Shown: positions 57,201 to 64,000 of the stretch, in pieces | Position numbering within the stretch: position 1 is the first letter of the stretch | How the letters are laid out: every line of letters begins with the position of its first letter | Origin: Triangularia verruculosa | Lineage: Eukaryota; Ascomycota; Sordariomycetes; Sordariales; Podosporaceae | Direction of reading: 5' to 3' | Length of the DNA stretch: 64,000 bases | Assembly (NCBI GenBank): GCA_033296885.1 | Contig: MU863898.1 | Coordinates: 62,001 to 126,000, forward strand | Program-made: the position numbers and the translations under genes | Notes under the pieces: generated by a model | What the model saw: only the letters and a program-made list of their open reading frames with translations | Database searches by the model: none | What the model was told of the DNA's origin: nothing

Positions 57201-59468
57201 GACGCCCCCATGGAGGTGAGAAGGTTTTCAGCTTGGTCAAGAGCATCAGCAAAGATCTTGTAGTGGCGCAACCCTGAAGCCATCTGTGCGTACTGGGCAC
57301 CCTGACCAGTGAAGCAGAAGGCGACAATGCGGTCTTGCTTGGCTCTGCTCGGTTTCTTGGACGCCAACTTCTCTCTCAGACCGTCTACAGAGTTGGCGAC
57401 GACAGAGACACGGTAGGGATGATGTGTGCGGCGTTGACCCAGAGTGTAGCTGAGATTCTTGGTAAAGCCGGGGTCATCAACGCTGACAGTAGACCAGTCC
57501 GGTGTCGGGTTCTCGTCTCCAAGGAACTCGACGAAAGAAGAGAGGTAGGCACCGAGACTCTTGTCCGTCTTGGCAGAGAGGACAAAAACTCGATTGGGCT
57601 CTTGGTGATGGTGGCCGTTGACACCGTTGGTTCCGTTTGTTGTGTGACCGTTGACGCCGTTGCCATTGATGTAGTGTCCATTCACACCATTAGTTCCATT
57701 TGCATGATGTCCGTTGGCGCCATTGGTAGTATGGCCATTGGTGTAAGCCTCCAAAGCGAGATGCCCGGTGAGCCGTGGCGCGACTGGAGGTTGCTCGAGC
57801 AGGACCGCAGAGTTGCTGCCGCCAAAACCTTGAATTCTGTCAGCCACACAATGCCTTTGGCTCACAAGAAAGATACATACCAAAATTGGTAACCAGAGCT
57901 CTTCTCAGCTCATTCTCGGGCCAGGCCATTGGCTTGTCTCCAACAACGCGCATCTTCTCTTTGCCCTCGATGCGCTTGTTCATCTCTTCGAACCCAGCAG
58001 TGGGAAGGATGATGCCGTGCTTGACCATGAGAATGGCCTTGACCATCCCAAGAATACCGCTTGCGCCTTCTAGATGCCTGATTTTTCCAGTCAGTTGAAG
58101 CTCAGCCAAGTTCAGAACAGTACGTACCCAAAGTTGGACTTGATCGACCCGATGTAGAGCGGGTTTGCCTCGGTCCTGTCCTTAGCAAGGATGGCAGCAA
58201 ATGCGCCGGCTTCTATGGGATCACTGGAGTATCATGGTTAATCTTGTTGGTCTTATAAAACAATATCTGCCCAAGTGGGCAGCATGAGGGAAGGTATCAC
58301 AGAGACAGAGTGGGTCGTGCACAGGCCACCCCCTTTTCGACCCCTGAATTTGGTGTGGAGTTTGGAAACAGAAACAACTCACCCAGCAGGAGTGCCGGTT
58401 CCGTGACCCTGTTTGCGCCCCATGGATCAGCATCGGTATTACTTTTTGGCCTTGGAGGGGGAGAGAATGCATACTTCAACAACAGGTGTCTCACTCGGGC
58501 TGAGCCCAGCAGCCTCGTGCACCTTCACCAGCAACCGCTCTTGCGAGATCCGGCTGGGCATGGTGATACCCTCTGATCTTCCGCAGTGGTTGCAAGCAGA
58601 ACCTCGGATAACAGCGTGGATCGGGTCTCCATCCCTCACCGCGTCGTCCAGTCTCTTGATCAACAGGCAGGCGCCACCTTCACCACGACCAAAGCCAGCC
58701 GCTTTGTGATCGTACGAGAAACTCTTGCCTTCGGCGGATAGTGCGCTTTGCGACCCCATGTTAGTAAAGCCGCAATCACTCTGAACAATGTAAGCAGGAA
58801 ACTCACCCCATCTTCTCCAAAGTAATCCACAAATTTGGACTAAAGCAAATGGCCGATGCCCCAACAAAGGCGGCCTCGCATTCCCCGTTCCTCAGCGCCT
58901 GGCAAGCTTGATGTGTAGCATAACAACTGCTTGCACATGCCGCCTCGATCGCCACGCTAGGGCCATGGACGTCGAAGAAGTAACTCAGCCTGTTGGCAAA
59001 CATGCAGGCTGCGATACCCGTCGCTGTCCACGCCGTTGTTTTGGCCAAGTCCTCAGCCACGCGGTGGGCGTATTCCTGCGAGCCACAGGCAACAAAGACA
59101 CCAATGTTCTTGCCCGCGATGTCGAGCAGGGACTGGCCGGCGTTCTCGGCTGCCTCGAGGGCGCACTCCAGCATCATTCTGTGTTGTGGATCCGAGTTTT
59201 TGGCCTCTTCGGCCCTCATGTTGAAGAATGCGGCGTCGAACTGGTAGATATCTTCAGGCAAGAAGTGGGCACCTTGGACTTTGAAGCAGCCTGGCTTGTC
59301 CAGTCCTGGGGTGCAAAAGGCCTCTTGGTCGAACCGACTGGCGGGCATGGTACTCCACGCGGATTTGGCTTGGGACAGGTAGTCATAGAGCCCCTTACGG
59401 CCCACGCCGGGAGCACGGTAAGAGAGGCCTACGATGGCGATGGGGGTTGGGTCGTTGAAGGTTACCAT
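51281..59468 (-). CDS. Highly reducing type I polyketide synthase
   Basis: Seven exons: 58807-59468, 58475-58745, 58383-58408, 58128-58223, 57881-58077, 51989-57828 and 51281-51928, giving 2579 residues with all phases consistent. KS 8-425: Cys178, His313 (in GHGTGTPAG) and His353 (in NFGHLEG). An Asn/Gly/His-rich linker follows at about 447-490. AT about 585-900: active Ser678 in GHSSGE. DH about 970-1290: His1009 in RDHNVSG and Asp1202 in PTLDGFLQ. C-methyltransferase about 1400-1640: ILEIGAGTAGTT. ER about 1870-2190: IHSAAGAVGQATIV. KR about 2210-2390: LITGGTRGIG, with Tyr2360 in QNIYAG. ACP: Ser2534 in GLDSLVSVELRNW. There is no thioesterase, reductase or condensation domain, so release must occur in trans. 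The product is a reduced, possibly methylated chain. Confidence 0.95.
57610..57745. repeat. Degenerate Asn-Gly-His repeat encoding the KS-AT linker
   Basis: Irregular copies of TNG, NGH and VNGH units encode a flexible linker of about 45 residues between KS and AT. At DNA level it is a run of related ccattggt/gttgacgcc words. Confidence 0.65.
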
Positions 59469-61338
59469 GGTGACTGGTGGTGAGGGGGGTGACCGTGAGG
59501 GTTGAAAGATGACAGGAGTGAAGTGAGGGGGTGGGTGAGACCGGCGATGATGGAGGTAGAGGGTGATGTAGATGTGGTCAAAGACACCTTTATGTACTTG
59601 AGCCGGGCACTAAGAAGTTAAGACGTCGCTGTGAAGCTGCGATAGTCAGGAACCCGATTCCTCATCGGAGCTGAAGCAGAACTAGGGCGTCAGGGTAGCT
59701 ATGGGGCTGCCGAGCCCAAGTGGATGGGTGTGCTTACGTCCCTTTCAGATCTCGGATGAATGAACTTGCGGATTGTCTATCTAGAGCGTCAGTCCAAGTC
59801 CAGTAGCTATCCCCGAGCTGAGAGGAAGGGCTTCGCCTCAAGGTGGAAACGCACCGGATCTGTGACCACATGGAATGATGTTGATGCTTCTCCACGATTA
59901 CACAGCATTGGCATTCCCAATAGTTTCCTGCATTCTGCATGTTCCAACGCATGTCGTCAACCGAAACATTGATTGCGGGCATCTCGAACCGGCAGGTCTC
60001 ATCAGAAGGACCATCAGCTCGGGCAACCTTTGTCCTTGGTGCTGGGGTAAATTGCGGCGTATTATGGTGCCATCGTGGTGTCTCACGGGATACCCTGAGC
60101 CGGAAAATGGGAGACGCAAGTACTATTCCACCACCATGTGCCTGGCGGGTGACATGCTGGTCCGAAAACATGCATATGTCTGATGGCCGGATATTCCGCA
60201 TGGCCCACACATGGTATTTTTGTTTCACACCCCCCATCCATTCACACCTTGGTTTTTCTCCGGAGCCGCGAAACAGGAATTGCGTTTGGTGAGAGGCCAA
60301 GGCGTAAGCACCTTATCTTTTCCATTCAGCGGCCAGCCTCCGGATGTACATTTGGCGTCTGCAAGTCATTCAAGGAAGACTGCGGATGTGCTGTTTGAGA
60401 CATACATATCCGAAGCGAGCCCCCCGAGGTGATAGGGGAACCTGTTAGTATCCGAAAGTTCCAAAGCAATCAGAGCAAAAAGATTTCTTGTGTTGGGATT
60501 GGTAGGTTAGAATACTGTCTGGGGATGTTGCCGATTCCGTGGCCCTGGACAACTCATGAAGCTGAGTCACGGCTGTGAACACACAGGATACCTACGCAAC
60601 GCAAAATCTCAATGGTCTTTCGTCAGCCGGCATTGTAGTCAGAGCGGCAAACAGATAGGCCGTTGAAGTAAAGTTGTCTGTCGTGTACCTTTGCACAGCA
60701 TACACCCAAGACAACACCCTATTGAAAAGGGGGTTGCACCATGTGTGGGGGTCATCAAAGTGTAGAAACGTTCTTGTTTTCTAGAAGGCGACTGACGGTT
60801 GAAAGCTATTGGTTGTAATCTACTCGTTTTCCTGGGGTCGTACTCGCGTCCACTCAACCGTCAAGACGCCGATATGAAGCGGTTGGATGGTTTATCCGAC
60901 CCTCCTAGACTCGGGTTCGCGTTGATATGCTTCTATGCACGAGCCTTCAATACTACCACCATATTGTATAGAAAGTATCTTGGCACCGCCTTGGTGACCT
61001 GATGGTTGGCTGCAACTTTATCGGCATGTCAAGAATTCGCTCAACATGGTATGTAGGTCTGATATTGAGCATGCACCTGGCGCAGAACCAAACAACTGAT
61101 GATCACATCATGCTTCCTTCGGTCAGAGAGGAGAAGCTGGGAATAATGATGCCGTCTGTATTTGGCGTCAAGGTCCGTACCAGCTATCGTCCAAACATGA
61201 TTGGTAGCCCTGAGGGGTCCTGCAACATGGCTGTATTGTGCTGATCGCTACTTGATTCAGCATTCCCAATTGCTGTACTACTGAGATCAAACATGGGGAA
61301 ACCCCGCTTCACAGGGGCTCAGGGGCTCCAATCACCAA
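59469..61338. other. Promoter and spacer region between PKS and condensation gene
   Basis: About 1.87 kb. It includes a 188-codon minus-strand frame (59734-60300) led by TTG, without a recognisable domain. No gene can be supported. It must contain the PKS promoter. Confidence 0.45.
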
Positions 61339-63501
61339 TCAGCGCCGCAACTTTAACCACCTGCGAAGCGCTTCCCGATCGATTGAATGTAACCCATTTC
61401 CGCTTGGCCGGACATATGGGAATTGCTCAATGGCAAACCAGATTGTTGGAATCTTGTGTCTTTCTGACGAAAAGCACTTTCCCACCCTGCGGCGAACCGA
61501 GTCCAGAAACAGTTGCTGGCCACCAAACTCCTTTACCTCCTTCACAAAGTTGCTTTCCGAGTCCGAGGACGCTTCCGAGTCCGTATCTTCAGACGTGTAT
61601 CTTGGCGCAATTATGGCGACCAGTTGTGTGCGCCCTGTGACTATTTTGGTGAGAACCGCAACGTCTTGGACATCGTCATGGTGCATAATCGAGCTCTCAA
61701 CCTCCTCCAACTGAACTGTTTGATTGTTGATCCTGACCCGATTCTCGTGCCGTCCCACGACCCGCAGCTCGTTATCTTCGTCGCGGCCTGTTTCGATATA
61801 CTTGGCAAGATATCCCGTGCGGATAAACAGTCCCTTGGGCTGTCGTTGATACCCCAGGTCGTCCCGAAATACCACCCAGGTAGGAACCTGCTGCTGCAAG
61901 CCGGATAGGTCCGGTGAGAAAGCAGGAGAAAGCCCCGGGCCCTCAATCCAGAGCTGTCCCACACTTCCGATGGGCGCAAGCTCGAGGGGATTCTGCAGAC
62001 TTGCCAACCAGACCTTGCAGCTACCCGCGGGGATTCCAGGAAATAATGCGCACAATGTGTCTTTGAACTTGGTCTGCCTCAGTAGTGACTTATCATGATT
62101 CCACTGTAGAACTTCGCTGAGATCATGCTTGTTGAATAGTGGAAGCCTGTCTAGTCTGGTGGTCACAGGGACCTCGGTCAGCACCCGAAGTGTATGCTCA
62201 AACTGACTCAGAATGCGATGTAGTTGCCGTTCTGGGAGTACCTCGGGGTCGTACAAGGTCTTGAGCGAGATCCTAGTTGCGGCGGGGCTCTGGGTTTCGT
62301 CTCGGTTGATCGACTCCAGTTTGCAGCGTAGTATCAGCGCCGGGAGCGTCCGCGCCTGCCAAAGCATACGTTCCATCCGTATCGGGGCTGGTGCGTCGGG
62401 TGCGGTGGAGAACTTCGGAGGTAAGGTGGGGATTATGTTGAAGAGTGTCTGGAATTTCGAAGACACCTGTCCCGCTTCATTCACGCGAGAGATGTTGGCC
62501 AAGCCGTACTGCAGTGCGGGGTGTGCTTGAAGTTGACGCAGCGAGATTGCTCTATCCTTGACTAGCTGCTCTACAGTCATGCCCTTGCGCTGTTGGATGT
62601 TCAAGTTGACTTGCATGGGCACCTCGACGTGCATTGGCCCTAGTGTTGATTCGAGACCACCAAGCGTGGGGGATCTTCCGGAGAGGACGAACCCGTACGC
62701 GATACTATCGCTGTCGGCGTAAGTAGCCGCCGTCAGTGCCCACGCGGCTTCGGCAAAGGTGGGAACGTGAGTCGGAGAGATGCCACCGACGCCCGCCTCA
62801 TGTGTCAATACCATTTCCTTCTCCACAGTCTGGCTCGGGTGTGGTGTGTGCCCGGGTGGAACAGGAGGGAAGACGACAGGGAGACGGCGGCTATCGAAGC
62901 GGGAGGCCCAAAAGTCCTTGGCAGCTCCTTCGTCGATGGCAAGGCAGTGGGCCACAAACTGTTTGAACTGAGGCCGTTTCGGTGGTGCTTCCCCGAGAAA
63001 GGCCATGACGATGTCCTGTTGAACCAGTGTTGTCAACGACCAATAGTCCATGATGGCGTGGTGAATGGTCAGGACAAAGTTCCTGTCGATAAAGGCTGAG
63101 CGGAGAAGAGGGACCCCAAAGTCCATGCGGCGGGCCTGATCATCTTTCAGATATGCTTCCACATCTCCAGAGAGGCGTTCCGTGGTGTGGTGCTCCTTGA
63201 TGACAGCCTGCAACACCCCGAAGCCATGACACTGGACCAGTCTTGTCCGCAACACACTGTTGGCCTCGACCACCCGCTGCAGGGCTCGGCACCACTGTTC
63301 GAGATCTATCCCCTCGTCAAATGAAAGCACGATCTGGAACCATTCAGACCGACCAGGCTGGCTGTGGCTGACATGATCGAGCTGTTGGTGAACACAGCTG
63401 TAGACGTCCTCGATGTGGTCTGTCGAGATGCGGCACGCTTTGGCTATGGTCTGGAGTGTTCTGCTATCGATGTCGTCCCGTGAGAAGACCTTGGTGGCCA
63501 T
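61339..63501 (-). CDS. Stand-alone NRPS condensation domain with truncated adenylation remnant
   Basis: A single exon of 720 residues starts at MATKVFSRDD; the frame is open further upstream without an earlier good start. The C domain covers about 5-450: IEDVYSCVHQQL, then the catalytic motif HHAIMDY (147-153; H148 and D152 kept, usual Gly replaced by Tyr), and LNIQQRKGMTVEQLVKDRA. From about 455 the C-A linker (DLSEVLQWNHD) runs directly into sequence that normally lies late in A domains: VWLASLQNPLELAPIGSVGQ, LWIEGPGLS (A6), FIRTGYLAKY (A7, Asp changed), GRHENRVRINNQTVQLEEVE (A8) and SGNGLHSIDRE (A10). A1-A5 are missing and the A10 lysine is not seen, so it cannot adenylate. There is no carrier domain. 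Probable role: condensation or release with the PKS. Confidence 0.88.
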   Translation of the reverse strand: MATKVFSRDDIDSRTLQTIAKACRISTDHIEDVYSCVHQQLDHVSHSQPGRSEWFQIVLSFDEGIDLEQWCRALQRVVEANSVLRTRLVQCHGFGVLQAVIKEHHTTERLSGDVEAYLKDDQARRMDFGVPLLRSAFIDRNFVLTIHHAIMDYWSLTTLVQQDIVMAFLGEAPPKRPQFKQFVAHCLAIDEGAAKDFWASRFDSRRLPVVFPPVPPGHTPHPSQTVEKEMVLTHEAGVGGISPTHVPTFAEAAWALTAATYADSDSIAYGFVLSGRSPTLGGLESTLGPMHVEVPMQVNLNIQQRKGMTVEQLVKDRAISLRQLQAHPALQYGLANISRVNEAGQVSSKFQTLFNIIPTLPPKFSTAPDAPAPIRMERMLWQARTLPALILRCKLESINRDETQSPAATRISLKTLYDPEVLPERQLHRILSQFEHTLRVLTEVPVTTRLDRLPLFNKHDLSEVLQWNHDKSLLRQTKFKDTLCALFPGIPAGSCKVWLASLQNPLELAPIGSVGQLWIEGPGLSPAFSPDLSGLQQQVPTWVVFRDDLGYQRQPKGLFIRTGYLAKYIETGRDEDNELRVVGRHENRVRINNQTVQLEEVESSIMHHDDVQDVAVLTKIVTGRTQLVAIIAPRYTSEDTDSEASSDSESNFVKEVKEFGGQQLFLDSVRRRVGKCFSSERHKIPTIWFAIEQFPYVRPSGNGLHSIDREALRRWLKLRR

Positions 63502-64000
63502 TTTTGCTCGCGGTTCTGTTCTGTCCGTCGTGTGGAGTAGAAGGCTGGGAAGCAGATTGAGACGCCAAACACAGCTAATTATGTCCACCCAGTCGACCAA
63601 GAAGGAGGTTTGTGGTAGCCTTGGAGCACGGCTTGTACCTTTGTCACTTGCAGGTCAAGATACCAAGGTAGGCAGGTCGTCCTGGACCCATCCGTCAATG
63701 CCATGGTGATCGCTTTGATTTCGTGGGGGGGGGGGGGTGCAAGTAACGATGGATGTATATCAGAGTGGGCTGAATCCGTGTGTCTTGGCAATGATCAATA
63801 TGTATCCCAGGGTTGTATCAGCGGAAACGTTTGTCCGTGGCTTACCTTTTTCCTTTCAATAATATGGGCGGTACGGAGAAGCCGGGCAACAGATAAGCTC
63901 GTGTCTCGGGTTCGTCGATATCCAAGACCGAACGTGATGAGGCGATGAGGCGATTTCGAGTCGAGGTTCCACTGGAATTAATTGATTGTGCAGTACTGGC
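63502..64000. other. Upstream region of condensation gene, window edge
   Basis: It contains a 13-G run at 63725-63737. A short minus-strand frame (MALTDGSRTTCLPW, from about 63702) could be an upstream exon but has no conserved match that I can see. Confidence 0.4.

Noticed and set aside
59734..60300. 188-codon minus-strand frame between PKS and condensation gene
   Set aside because: It starts with TTG and has no recognisable domain; its composition looks like chance.
63579..63791. Upstream exon (MALTDGSRTTCLPW...) for the condensation gene
   Set aside because: A splice to the main exon can be imagined, but the conserved C-domain start is already complete at MATKVFSRDD.

Overview
The window is nuclear DNA of a filamentous ascomycete (Pezizomycotina), most likely a Sordariomycete and probably Sordariales. 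The signs are dense genes with many 50-85 nt introns (GTRAGT donors, CTAAC/CTGAC branch sites), fungal-only families (APSES factor Mbp1, Pep7, Fta1, SAT4-type rhodopsin-fold membrane protein, CE5 esterase, fungal highly reducing polyketide synthase) and no bacterial operon or RBS signals. I rebuilt exons by hand from splice sites and frame continuity. No tRNA, rRNA, CRISPR or intact transposon was recognised.

Layout. 1-8.6 kb: the tail of an unknown protein, a secreted CE5 esterase, a RING/AT-hook/C2H2 protein, and a divergent pair of related 'allergen-like' genes. 8.9-39.5 kb: mostly housekeeping genes: kinetochore Fta1, an oversized sugar porter, the endosomal tether Pep7, siroheme synthase Met8, TPR protein Emw1/TTC27, a GYF-domain protein, a hydrolase-SnoaL fusion, a SAT4-type membrane protein, a 5'-nucleotidase-like phosphoesterase, a GNAT acetyltransferase, a LYR protein and Mbp1. 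39.9-64 kb: accessory and metabolic genes: a cytochrome P450, a secreted beta-propeller, a ceramide synthase, two small secreted proteins, a GT32 glycosyltransferase, a 2579-residue highly reducing PKS (KS-AT-DH-MT-ER-KR-ACP) and a condensation-domain protein carrying only the C-terminal part of an adenylation domain.

The most interesting region is 49.5-63.5 kb. The PKS has no releasing domain. The same-strand gene upstream of it keeps an NRPS condensation domain with its catalytic histidine, but most of its adenylation domain is missing and the A10 lysine is absent. The inference is that this stand-alone condensation enzyme joins or releases the polyketide, using an amine or alcohol from elsewhere. 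A ceramide synthase and a GT32 enzyme lie within 6-8 kb of the PKS, so a sphingolipid link (self-protection or a sphingoid-like product) is worth testing, although no alpha-oxoamine synthase is present here. The cluster may continue past position 64000.
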